Assembly (NCBI RefSeq): GCF_001298105.1
Contig: NZ_LGJH01000165.1
Coordinates: 124,001 to 188,000 of the forward strand
Source of the DNA: Novosphingobium sp. ST904
Lineage (GTDB): Bacteria > Pseudomonadota > Alphaproteobacteria > Sphingomonadales > Sphingomonadaceae
Length of the DNA: 64,000 nucleotides
Direction: 5' to 3'
In this document: piece by piece, positions 30,692-39,028 of the stretch
Layout: each line of letters starts with the position of its first letter
Position numbering within the stretch: the stretch's first letter is position 1
Position numbers and translations under genes: made by a program
The notes under the pieces: model-generated
Told to the model about the DNA's origin: nothing
Seen by the model: the letters and a program-made list of their open reading frames with translations, nothing else
The model's database searches: none

Positions 30692-32167
30692 ATGGTGATG
30701 GACAGGCGCAAGTTCACGCTCGGCGCGGCGGCGTTCGGCATGGGAGCGCTGGCATCGGGCCTGCCCGCCGTCGCCTCCCCCCGCGCGGCGCCGGCGAAGG
30801 GCGCTGGCAAGGGCGCCGCGCGTTCGGGAGAGCCGGACGTGCTGGTGCTGGGCGCAGGCATTTCCGGGCTTCAGGCGGCCTGGCTGCTGGAGGAGCAGGG
30901 GCTCAAGGTCACCGTGATCGAGGGGCGCAGCCGCGTGGGCGGGCGGATCATGACCCTGCTGGACCAGCCCGGCTATCCCGAAATGGGCTTCAATTCGATG
31001 GGCGAAGGCTATGGCCGCGGCCTCGATATCGCCCAGCGTGCGGGTGTGGAGATGCAGGAAGTGGGCGCGCGCTACCGCATCGGTCCGCCCAGCCTGCTCT
31101 ATATCGGCGACCAGCCGCTCACCCGCGAGGAATGGGCGAAGTTTCCGGGCAACCCCTTCCCCGATGCGTTGAAATCGGTGCTGCCGGCAGAGCTGGTGCC
31201 GATGCTGGTCGCCCAGAAGACACGGCTGGAGGACTGGAATTCGTGGCACGACCCGGTCAATGCGAAGCTCGATATCTCGCTGCACGATTTCCTGCGCCAG
31301 CAGGGGCTGTCCGACCAGGCGATCCACCTCTCTTACGATATCGCGCCCTATTACGGCATGAACGCCTATGACGTTTCCGCCCTGCTCAGCGAGTACAACG
31401 ACGGCTTCGTGAAGGCGCAGATCGCGGCGGGGCCCAAATCCTTCGCGGTGAAGGGCGGCAACCTGCTCATGCCGATGGCGCTGGCGAAGCAGATGAAGGG
31501 CGACGTCCTGCTTGGCCGCGAGATCGTGGCGATCACGCAGGACGGCGGCCGCGCAACGGTACACTGCGCTGACGGCGCGACCTTCTCCGCCCCCAGGGTG
31601 ATCTGCTCGCTGCCGTTCTCCGCCCTGCGCAACGTGCGGATCGAGCCCGGCCTTTCGGGCGTGCAGGCGCAGGCGGTGGCGCAGCTTGGATATCAGCCGA
31701 TCTCGATGGTCTTCGTCACGGCCGAGGCCCCGTTCTGGGAACAGGACGGCCTCTCGCCCGGCATGTGGACGGACGGCGTGCTCGGCAACGTCATCCCGCA
31801 GCGCTATGGCGACGATCCGCAGCAGATCACCGGCTTCATCGTCCAGGCCCGCGCCAACCTTGCGAACTACTGGGACCGGATGGGGGCCGAGGCGGTAAAG
31901 GCCATGGTCGTCGCCCGGATCGAGGCCCTGCGTCCGGCGGCGAAAGGCAAGCTGGCCGCGCACTCCTACTTCAGCTGGTCGCAGGAAAAGTTCAACCTCG
32001 GAGACTTCTCGTACATCGCGCCCGGGCAGGTCGCCTGGATGGACGAGATCGCCAAACCCGCGGGCAGCCTGTTCTTCTGCGGCGAGCATACCGCCACGGG
32101 CGCGCGCGGCCTCGAAGGCGCTCTGGAATCGTCCGAGCGCGTCGCTCTTGAAGTCCTCGGCATGTGA
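30692..32167 (+). CDS. FAD-dependent amine oxidase, Tat-exported
   Basis: A 491-residue flavoprotein amine oxidase (monoamine oxidase fold). ATG 30692 follows AAAGGAG and gives a Tat signal (MDRRKFTLGAAAFGMGAL). The FAD-binding GAGISGLQAAW starts near residue 54, with VIEGRSRVGGRIMT, and the C-terminal FAD motif GEHTATGARGLEGALESS is intact. It oxidises amines or other substrates, using O2, outside the cytoplasmic membrane. It is divergent from the TonB receptor gene, and it may share the regulatory gap. Substrate unknown. Confidence 0.85.
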   Translation: MVMDRRKFTLGAAAFGMGALASGLPAVASPRAAPAKGAGKGAARSGEPDVLVLGAGISGLQAAWLLEEQGLKVTVIEGRSRVGGRIMTLLDQPGYPEMGFNSMGEGYGRGLDIAQRAGVEMQEVGARYRIGPPSLLYIGDQPLTREEWAKFPGNPFPDALKSVLPAELVPMLVAQKTRLEDWNSWHDPVNAKLDISLHDFLRQQGLSDQAIHLSYDIAPYYGMNAYDVSALLSEYNDGFVKAQIAAGPKSFAVKGGNLLMPMALAKQMKGDVLLGREIVAITQDGGRATVHCADGATFSAPRVICSLPFSALRNVRIEPGLSGVQAQAVAQLGYQPISMVFVTAEAPFWEQDGLSPGMWTDGVLGNVIPQRYGDDPQQITGFIVQARANLANYWDRMGAEAVKAMVVARIEALRPAAKGKLAAHSYFSWSQEKFNLGDFSYIAPGQVAWMDEIAKPAGSLFFCGEHTATGARGLEGALESSERVALEVLGM

Positions 32168-32306
32168 ATGCCATGAAGTGCCGCCCCCGCGCCCGCTGAC
32201 AGGCCAAGCCGCTGTTCGCAAGGCGGAGAGTTGCGGTGCGAGGGTGGGGAAGGGTGCCCGGAATATGGTTCGGGTCCAACAACACGTCGCAAGCGAGAAT
32301 TGTCCC

Positions 32307-33236
32307 ATGGAATACGATTACGTTCCCCTTCCGCAGCGCCAGCCCCTCAAGTGGCCGAACGGCGCGCGGGTTGCCCTGATCCTGACGTTCAATCTCGAAA
32401 CCTGGGACCTCACCAAGGATACCGACAAGCCCTATTACGCGGGCGGCCCGGCCATCCTGCCTGACGTGCTGCCGGGCAACACGCCCGATTTCCCGAACTT
32501 CACCTGGCGCGAATATGGCCAGCGCGTAGGCATCTGGCGCCTGTTCGACCTGTTCGACGAACTGGGCGTTCCAGCCAGCTGCACCACCAATGCCGTGACC
32601 TTCGAACGCCGCAAGGCGATGACCGACGCCGTGCTCGAACGCGGCTGGGAACTGCTGACCCACAACTGGGAACAGGGCGAACTGCTGACCAACTTCGCAC
32701 ACCAGCCGGAAAAGGAGCGCGACATCGTCCTGCGCAGCCTTGAGCAGTTCGAGAAGTACACCGGCCGCAAGTCCAAGGGCTGGCTCTCCTCCAGCCTGCG
32801 GGGCACGATGCAGACCGCCGATATCCTCGCCGAGCAGGGCTGCACATTCTACTGCGACATCATGAACGATGATCAGCCGTTCCTGCTGCGCACGCCCAAC
32901 GGCCCGATTGTTTCGGTGCCATATTCCAATGAAATCAATGATTTCACTTTCATTACTCGAAAGAACTTCACCACCGACCAGTTCCGCGATGCGCTGATCG
33001 AGGAACTTGATGTGCTTTATGAAGAAGGCGGCAAGACCGGCCGGATCATGAACGTCGGCCTGCATCCGCACGTCTCCGGCCGTGCCCACCGCGTTCGCGC
33101 GCTGCGGGAGTTCATCGAACACGCCAAGTCGCTCCCCGGTGTCTGGTGGGCCACCCGCGAAGAGATCGCCGAATGGTATCTCCAGAACCATGAGAGCCAC
33201 ATTCCCGGTCAGTTGACCGGCGGATCGGCGGCCTGA
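32307..33236 (+). CDS. Polysaccharide-deacetylase-fold protein (PuuE/allantoinase-like)
   Basis: A 309-residue NodB-fold protein of the PuuE-like group. It starts at ATG 32307 (MEYDYVPLPQRQPLKWPNGA). The usual catalytic aspartates of TFDDG are replaced by FNLETWD, but the histidine region (ELLTHNWEQGELL) and the C-terminal GLHPHVSGRAHR are conserved as in this group. PuuE-like proteins hydrolyse allantoin or amide-ring compounds. The gene is 2 bases ahead of a flavin monooxygenase and two genes ahead of an aldehyde dehydrogenase, so it belongs to a three-gene catabolic operon. Confidence 0.8.
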   Translation: MEYDYVPLPQRQPLKWPNGARVALILTFNLETWDLTKDTDKPYYAGGPAILPDVLPGNTPDFPNFTWREYGQRVGIWRLFDLFDELGVPASCTTNAVTFERRKAMTDAVLERGWELLTHNWEQGELLTNFAHQPEKERDIVLRSLEQFEKYTGRKSKGWLSSSLRGTMQTADILAEQGCTFYCDIMNDDQPFLLRTPNGPIVSVPYSNEINDFTFITRKNFTTDQFRDALIEELDVLYEEGGKTGRIMNVGLHPHVSGRAHRVRALREFIEHAKSLPGVWWATREEIAEWYLQNHESHIPGQLTGGSAA

Positions 33237-33238
33237 CG

Positions 33239-34390
33239 ATGGCGCGCGCCGAAAGCATCGTCATTGTCGGCGGCGGCATCGCGGGCATGACCGCCGCCGC
33301 CGCTCTTGCGCAGGAAGGCTTCAAGGTCACGCTGCTGGAAAGCGCGCGTGAATTCGGCGAGATCGGGGCGGGCGTCACGCTCTCCCCGAACGCCATGAAG
33401 GGCCTCGACTTCATCGGCGTCTGCGAGGAAGCGGCGAGCGCGGGCGTGGAGCCCAGCCGCCAGCGCATCCAGCACTGGCAGGACGGCCGCACCATCGTCG
33501 CCAAGGACCGATCTGACCAGCGCGACAAGTACGGCGCGCCTTACGTCACCATCCACCGCGCCGACCTGCACGAAGTCCTGCTGGGCGCGGCGCGGCGGGC
33601 GGGCGTCGATCTGCGCACCAGCGCGGGCGTGGTCTCCAGCGAAGGCAATACGGTGACGCTGGTGGACGGTTCTACCGTGACCGGCGACCTGATCGTCGGC
33701 GCGGACGGTGTGAAGTCGGTGATCCGCGAACGGTTCGAGACCACGCCGCCGCACTTCACAGGCCATGTCGCCTGGCGCTGCCTGGTGCCGGTGACGCCGG
33801 GATTGCAGGAACTTTCGGACTTCCCCGGCATCATCATCGGCCCCGGCGCGATGATCACGCGCTACAACATTCGCGGGTCCACGGCCATGAACCTGGTGTT
33901 CTTCTCGCGGCAGGACGGCTGGAACGAGGAAGGCTGGACCACTCCGGTCGATCCCGGGGAGGTCCGCAAGGTCTACGAAGGCTGGTGCACCGATGCGCAG
34001 AAGCTGATCGCCGCGGCCTGCGAGCAGCCGATGTACAAGTGGGCGATCAACGCCCGCACCGCGCTGCCGGGCTGGATCATCGACGACAACGTGACCCTGA
34101 TCGGCGATGCCGCCCATGCCATGACGCCGTTCCTCGGCCACGGCGCGGCCTGCGGGATCGAGGACGGCGTGGTCCTTGCCCGCGCGCTGGCGGCATCGGC
34201 CACCATCGGCGAGGGTCTTCGTCGCTACGAGGCCGCGCGCCACGAACGCGCGACTTTCATCCAGGCGGAAAGCAACGCCAACGCCGACCGGATGCAGGGC
34301 CAGAACACCGACTTCTTCGGCCTTGAAGGCACCAAGGACGAGGAATCGCTGGGCCTGTTCAACTACGATTGCAGGACAGTACCGGTATGA
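33239..34390 (+). CDS. FAD-dependent aromatic monooxygenase (salicylate-/3-hydroxybenzoate-hydroxylase-like)
   Basis: A 383-residue flavoprotein hydroxylase of the salicylate hydroxylase/3-hydroxybenzoate 6-hydroxylase group. Motifs: GGGIAGMTAA at residues 11-20, GADGVKSVIRE near residue 157, and TLIGDAAHAMTPFLGHGA near residue 285 (FAD and NAD(P)H binding). It hydroxylates an aromatic or heteroaromatic ring with O2 and NAD(P)H. The stop overlaps the aldehyde dehydrogenase start (ATGA at 34387). Intact. The true substrate is unknown. Confidence 0.86.
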   Translation: MARAESIVIVGGGIAGMTAAAALAQEGFKVTLLESAREFGEIGAGVTLSPNAMKGLDFIGVCEEAASAGVEPSRQRIQHWQDGRTIVAKDRSDQRDKYGAPYVTIHRADLHEVLLGAARRAGVDLRTSAGVVSSEGNTVTLVDGSTVTGDLIVGADGVKSVIRERFETTPPHFTGHVAWRCLVPVTPGLQELSDFPGIIIGPGAMITRYNIRGSTAMNLVFFSRQDGWNEEGWTTPVDPGEVRKVYEGWCTDAQKLIAAACEQPMYKWAINARTALPGWIIDDNVTLIGDAAHAMTPFLGHGAACGIEDGVVLARALAASATIGEGLRRYEAARHERATFIQAESNANADRMQGQNTDFFGLEGTKDEESLGLFNYDCRTVPV

Positions 34391-35905
34391 GCGCGGTTCC
34401 CTTTGCCCCCGTTCCCTTTGATGGCCATAAGATCGCGCCTGAAACCGAGGCGTTTCTCGGCCAGACCCACAAGCTGCTGATCGGCGGCGAATGGGTGGAA
34501 GGCAGCGGGGAACTGGCCAGCCGCGATCCGGCGACCGGCCTCGAACTGACCCGCGTGCAGACCGGCGGCGCGGCGGAAGTGGACCTTGCGGTTGCCGCCG
34601 CGCGGCGCGCCTTCGACGGGCCGTGGTCGCGCATGACCGTGGCGGAGCGTACCGCGCTGATGCACCGGCTGGCCCGGATCATGGAGCAGAACGCCACGCT
34701 GCTCAGCCAGCTCGACATTCTCGACAACGGCATGCCCGGTTTCATCGCCGGGCTCACCACCGCCAACTGCGTCGAGATGATCGACTATTATGCCGGCGCG
34801 GTGATGCGGATCGAGGGCACCACCACTGCCCCGCCGCGCCATATCGCGGCCGAGACCGAGGCGTTGACGTATACCCTGCGCGAGCCTGTGGGCGTGGTTG
34901 GCCAGATCGTGCCGTGGAACGTGCCGCTCTCCACCGCGATCCTCAAGCTGGCCCCGGCGCTGGCGGCGGGCTGCACGGTCGTGGTCAAGCCTTCGGAAGA
35001 GACGCCGCTTTCGGTGCTGGCGCTGGGCCAGATGGTGCTCGATGCGGGCTTTCCGGCGGGCGTGGTCAATATCGTCAACGGCCTTGGCGGCGATGCCGGG
35101 GCGGCGATCGCGGCGCATCCGGGGATCGACAAGGTCTCGTTCACCGGCTCCACCGCAACGGGGCGCAAGATCGTTTCGGCGGCGCTGGGCAATCTCAAGA
35201 AGGTAAGCCTCGAACTGGGCGGCAAGAGCCCGGTCATGATCATGCCCGATGCCGACCTTGCGCTGGCAGTGCCGGGCACGGCGATGGCCACGTTCTTCCT
35301 GCAGGGCCAGAACTGCATGGCCGGAACGCGCATCTTCGCCCATGCCGATGTGCATGACGAACTGGTGGCGGGGCTCAAGGCTTTCGCGGAATCGATGACG
35401 CTGGGTCACGGGCTGGACCCTGCGACGATGCAGGGGCCGATGATCTCCGACGCCCATTGCGCCAAGGTCATGGGCTATATCGAGGGGGCCGAGGCGGCCG
35501 GGGCCAGGCTGGTGACGGGCGGCGGGAAGCTGGACCGTCCCGGCAACTTCGTGCGCCCGACGATCTATACGGACTGCCGCCCGGACATGGCGCTGGTGAA
35601 GGAGGAGATCTTCGGCCCCGGTGATGGCGGTGATGAAAGTGGAAACCACCGACCTCGACGGGCTGGCGGCACTGGCCAACGACACGCCTTACGGGCTTTC
35701 CGGCTCGGTCTGGACGAAGGACCTGTCCACCGCGCACCGGCTGGTGAAGCGTATCCGGTCGGGCCATGTCTCCATCAACTGCCACGGCGCGGTGGGGACG
35801 AACATTCCGTTCGGCGGCTACGGCCAGTCCGGCTGGGGCCGGGAGTTCGGCAAGGAAGGGCTGGACGGTTACCTGGAAACCAAGGCGGTAACCGCGCGGC
35901 TCTGA
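34387..35905 (+). CDS. Aldehyde dehydrogenase, frameshifted
   Basis: An NAD(P)-dependent aldehyde dehydrogenase, about 505 residues repaired. Motifs: VPWNVPLSTAILKLAPALAAG (near 177), SFTGSTATGRK (near 256), catalytic glutamate in LELGGKSP, catalytic cysteine in QGQNCMAG (near 313). At about 35621 (cccggtgatgg) one extra base breaks the frame; the other frame continues MAVMKVETTDLDGLAAL to the stop at 35905. It closes the PuuE-like/monooxygenase operon and is followed by a strong terminator. Confidence 0.88.
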
Positions 35906-35927
35906 ACGGGCGCTACATCGGGAAACA

Positions 35928-35962
35928 GGAAAGGGAGGCCCATCGGGACCTCCCTTTTTTTT
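35928..35962 (+). terminator. Intrinsic terminator
   Basis: Arms AAGGGAGG (35931-35938) and CCTCCCTT around a 10-base loop, followed by a run of eight T (35955-35962). It ends the aldehyde dehydrogenase operon and also stands just beyond the convergent IclR gene. Confidence 0.88.
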
Positions 35963-35972
35963 ATCCCGGGCT

Positions 35973-36767
35973 TCAGGCATTTCCCATCGGAACGGGGTTC
36001 GACAGATCGTGACTGATCGCCGCCGCCGTCGACTTGAGATCGTCGAGATAGAGTTCCAGCGCCTGCGACAGGCGCATGGCGGCCACGAAGAACACCATGG
36101 TCATCGCCGCCTCGAAGTGGCCGTTGCGGAAGATCGGCACCGAGACCGACGAGGTCTTGCCCGGCGTGAGGTTGAAGTGGTTGCGGCCCTGCACGGCGTA
36201 GCCCTCGGCGCGGATGCGATCGACATCGAGGCTGACTTCGGCGGTGGCGAGGTAATTGAGGTCGATGTCCTGCGAGACGCGCATGAAGCGCAGGATCATC
36301 TCGCGCTCGTCATCAGGCGCATAAGCCATCGACACCTTGCCCGAGGCGCTGTCGAGGATCGGCAGGGTGAAGCCGGGGTAATAGTGTTCGAACGTCAGCG
36401 AGGAGTTCGAATGGGTGCTGTCGCGCAGCATCATCTCGCGGCCCACGCGGATGGCGATCGACACCGGCCAGCCGAGACGCTTGGTCAGGCCCACGATGTG
36501 CGGCCGGGCGAGACGGACCAGTTCGTCGTCATGCTGGAAGCCGGTTGCCAGTGTCTGCACCATGGCCGTGGCGCGGTAGCGCTTGCGCGAGGGTTCCTGT
36601 TCGATCAGGCCTTCATAGAGCAAGGTCTGGACGATGCGGCAGGCGGTGGGATAGGGCACCTCGGATGCCTTGGCGATCTCCATCATGGAGAGCGAGCCGT
36701 GGCGGTTGATCGCCTTCAGCGCCGCGATTGACCGCGTGATAGAGCGAATTGGAACCCCTTTTTCCAT
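35973..36767 (-). CDS. IclR-family regulator
   Basis: A 264-residue IclR-type regulator starting at ATG 36767 (MEKGVPIRSITRSIAALKAI). The N-terminal winged helix (SMMEIAKASEVPYPTACRIVQTLLYEGL) and the C-terminal GAF-like effector domain (GWPVSIAIRVGREMMLRDST; YAVQGRNHFNLTPGKTSSVS) are clear. IclR proteins often control aromatic catabolism. A 12-base-arm inverted repeat lies 80 bases upstream of the start, and its core recurs at 55231, which ties this regulator to the FAD-oxidase/LeuCD operon. Upstream residues of the longer open frame are not regarded as part of the protein. Confidence 0.85.
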   Translation of the reverse strand: MEKGVPIRSITRSIAALKAINRHGSLSMMEIAKASEVPYPTACRIVQTLLYEGLIEQEPSRKRYRATAMVQTLATGFQHDDELVRLARPHIVGLTKRLGWPVSIAIRVGREMMLRDSTHSNSSLTFEHYYPGFTLPILDSASGKVSMAYAPDDEREMILRFMRVSQDIDLNYLATAEVSLDVDRIRAEGYAVQGRNHFNLTPGKTSSVSVPIFRNGHFEAAMTMVFFVAAMRLSQALELYLDDLKSTAAAISHDLSNPVPMGNA

Positions 36768-36846
36768 CGTCAGACCCCGTCCGTTTTTTGTGTTATCGGA
36801 AGAGTGACAAGGGAATGACGTTTTGCTCGAAATAATCAAGACGATA

Positions 36847-36879
36847 TCCGCCTGTCGGATAGATATGCCGACAGGCGGA
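36847..36879. promoter_or_regulatory. Inverted repeat, likely IclR operator
   Basis: Left arm TCCGCCTGTCGG (36847-36858) and its exact complement (36868-36878/9) around a 9-base AT-rich spacer (ATAGATATG). It lies upstream of iclR and downstream of the alcohol dehydrogenase gene. Core CCGCCTGTCGG recurs exactly at 55231-55241. It could also form a hairpin in RNA, but no T-run follows. Confidence 0.7.
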
Positions 36880-37009
36880 ACCAAAACGGGTTCATAGTTT
36901 TCCGCCAGCGCCCTTTTTCTTGATCGGAACGAAAATTAATTTCGCGCCGGGGGTGCCGTGAGGGCCTGATCGCAAAGGCCGGCGCCTGCATGCGGTAACG
37001 ATTCGCTGC

Positions 37010-38128
37010 TTACCAGCCGGGCACGATCACCTGGCGGATCGCCTCGCCCGAGGCGAGCTTGTCCATGGCCTCGTTGATCTCCTCCAGCGGGCCGACCGAG
37101 GTCAGCAGCTTCTCCACCGGCAGTCGTCCCGCGCGCCAGAGCTTGATGTAGCGCGGAATGTCGCGCGCGGGGATCGAGGAGCCCATGTAGCTGCCCATCA
37201 GCGTCTTGGCGTCCGCCACCAGCGACAGTGCGTTGATGGCCAGATCCTCCGACGGGTTGGGGAGGCCCACCGTCACGATCCGGCCGCCGCGCCGGGCAGA
37301 GCGATAGGCATGGGCCAGCACGGCGGCCTTGCCGACCGTTTCCACCACCACGTCGCTGCCCATGGCCGCATCGTCCTCGCCCGGGGCGGAAGCGCTGGCC
37401 GCGCCCAGTTCCAGCGCCAGCGCGCGTTTGGCAGGGGACGGGTCCACCGCATGGACCGGCTGCGCGCCCGCCGCCAGCGCGCCGAGCAGCGCGGAAAGCC
37501 CGACGCCGCCCAGCCCGATCACGGTCACGCTTTCGCCAGGCTGGACTTTGGCCGTGTTCATCACCGCGCCGACCCCGGTGAGCACCGCGCAGCCGAACAG
37601 TGCGGCGGTCTCGGGCGGGATATCGGCGTCGATCTTCACCAGCGAGCGCCGGTCCACCACCGCCTGCGTCGCGAAGGCCGAGACGCCGAGATGGTGGTGG
37701 ACCACGCCGTCCTCGCAGGAGAGGCGGCTGCCGCCGCGCATCAGTTCGCCCTTGCCGTTGGCGGCGGCGCCTTTCGCGCAGAGGTAGCCCTCGCCCGAGA
37801 GGCAGGCCGCGCATTGCCCGCAGCTCGGCAGGAACACCAGCACCACGCGGTCCCCCACCGCGAGGTCCGGTTCATCGGGATCGCCCAGCGCCAGCACGGT
37901 GCCCGCCGCCTCGTGCCCCAGCGCCATCGGCATCGGCCGGGGCCGGTCGCCGTTGATGACGGAGAGGTCCGAGTGGCAGATCCCCGCCGCGTCGATCCGG
38001 ACCAGCACTTCGCCGGGCAGCGGATCGGAGAGATCGAGCGGCCGGACCGCCAGCGGCTCGTTCTCGGCATAGGGCCGGGGATGGTCCCCGGAGCGGGAGA
38101 GGACGGCGGCGGCGATCCGGCGCTTCAT
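37010..38128 (-). CDS. Zinc-dependent alcohol dehydrogenase
   Basis: A 372-residue class-III-like medium-chain dehydrogenase. Zinc ligands: AGICHSDLSVINGDRP (catalytic), LGHEAAGTV, and the structural set CGQCAACLSGEGYLC. NAD-binding turn GLGGVGLSALLGAL near residue 197. It oxidises an alcohol to an aldehyde for the aldehyde dehydrogenases nearby. Fourth gene of the minus-strand operon hyuA-hyuB-lyase-adh; it starts 4 bases after the lyase stop. Intact. Confidence 0.88.
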   Translation of the reverse strand: MKRRIAAAVLSRSGDHPRPYAENEPLAVRPLDLSDPLPGEVLVRIDAAGICHSDLSVINGDRPRPMPMALGHEAAGTVLALGDPDEPDLAVGDRVVLVFLPSCGQCAACLSGEGYLCAKGAAANGKGELMRGGSRLSCEDGVVHHHLGVSAFATQAVVDRRSLVKIDADIPPETAALFGCAVLTGVGAVMNTAKVQPGESVTVIGLGGVGLSALLGALAAGAQPVHAVDPSPAKRALALELGAASASAPGEDDAAMGSDVVVETVGKAAVLAHAYRSARRGGRIVTVGLPNPSEDLAINALSLVADAKTLMGSYMGSSIPARDIPRYIKLWRAGRLPVEKLLTSVGPLEEINEAMDKLASGEAIRQVIVPGW

Positions 38129-38132
38129 CGGC

Positions 38133-39005
38133 TTACTTCACCGGAGCCGGAGCAGGTGCCCACTGCTTCTCGAAGTCCCACACTTCGTCGAAGCCGATCA
38201 GCGAGCAGAACTCCTTGAAGTTGAAGATGCCCTCGGGCTCGCCGATGCCGTGGTCCTTGAGATCGCGCAGCGACTTCTCGATGGCGGTGCAGGCGACCAG
38301 GCTGGTGAGCGAGGGGTAGATCGCAAAGCCATAGCCGATCTCCTCCAGCACCGAGGCGAGCGGGATCGGCGTCGATCCGCCGTTCGCCATGTTGGCCATC
38401 AGCGGCTTGTCGAAAGCGGAGCAGGCTTTCGCCATTTCCTCCTCGCTTTCCAGCGCTTCGGGGAAGAGGACGTGGGCGCCCGCCTTGTCGTAGGCTTCGA
38501 GGCGGCGCATCACGCTGTCCAGCCCCTCGCTCTGGCGCGCGTCGGTGCGGGCGATGACGAGGAAGTCCTCGCTCTCGCGCGCGGCGATCGCCACCTTGAT
38601 CTTCTCCACCATGTCTTCCACCGGGATCACCCGGCGGAACGGCGTGTGGCCGCACTTCTTGGGGAATTCCTGATCCTCGAGCTGGATCGCGGTGACGCCG
38701 GCGGCCTCGTAGCCCTTCACGGTGTGATGGACGTTGAGCAGGCCGCCATAGCCGGTATCGCCGTCCGCGATGACCGCCGCATTGCTGGTGCGCACCAGCG
38801 TTTCCATGCGGTTCTTCATCTCGGTGTAGGTGGCGATCCCGGCGTCGGGCAGGCCCCAGGCCGAGGCGGTAAGCCAGTAGCCGGTGCCATAGACGAGATC
38901 GAAGCCGACCTTGTTGGCGATCACCGCGGTGATCATGTCCTGGATGCCGGGAATGACGAAGAACTTGCCGCTCTCCAGCTTCTGGCGGAAAATCGGATTG
39001 GCCAT
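38133..39005 (-). CDS. Isocitrate-lyase/PEP-mutase-superfamily lyase (dimethylmalate-lyase-like)
   Basis: A 290-residue TIM-barrel enzyme. The loop EFPKKCGHTPFRRV near residue 120 is the superfamily signature KKCGH; DGDTGYGG and IARTDARQSEG are metal/substrate parts. Members cleave 2-methylisocitrate, 2,3-dimethylmalate or oxaloacetate, or rearrange phosphonates. The context (ADH, HyuAB, LeuCD elsewhere) favours a C-C lyase on a branched dicarboxylate, but this is inference. ATG 39005 is preceded by AGGAGAG. Length fits the family. Intact. Confidence 0.83.
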   Translation of the reverse strand: MANPIFRQKLESGKFFVIPGIQDMITAVIANKVGFDLVYGTGYWLTASAWGLPDAGIATYTEMKNRMETLVRTSNAAVIADGDTGYGGLLNVHHTVKGYEAAGVTAIQLEDQEFPKKCGHTPFRRVIPVEDMVEKIKVAIAARESEDFLVIARTDARQSEGLDSVMRRLEAYDKAGAHVLFPEALESEEEMAKACSAFDKPLMANMANGGSTPIPLASVLEEIGYGFAIYPSLTSLVACTAIEKSLRDLKDHGIGEPEGIFNFKEFCSLIGFDEVWDFEKQWAPAPAPVK

Positions 39006-39028
39006 GATGGTTCTCTCCTGTGTTCTGT

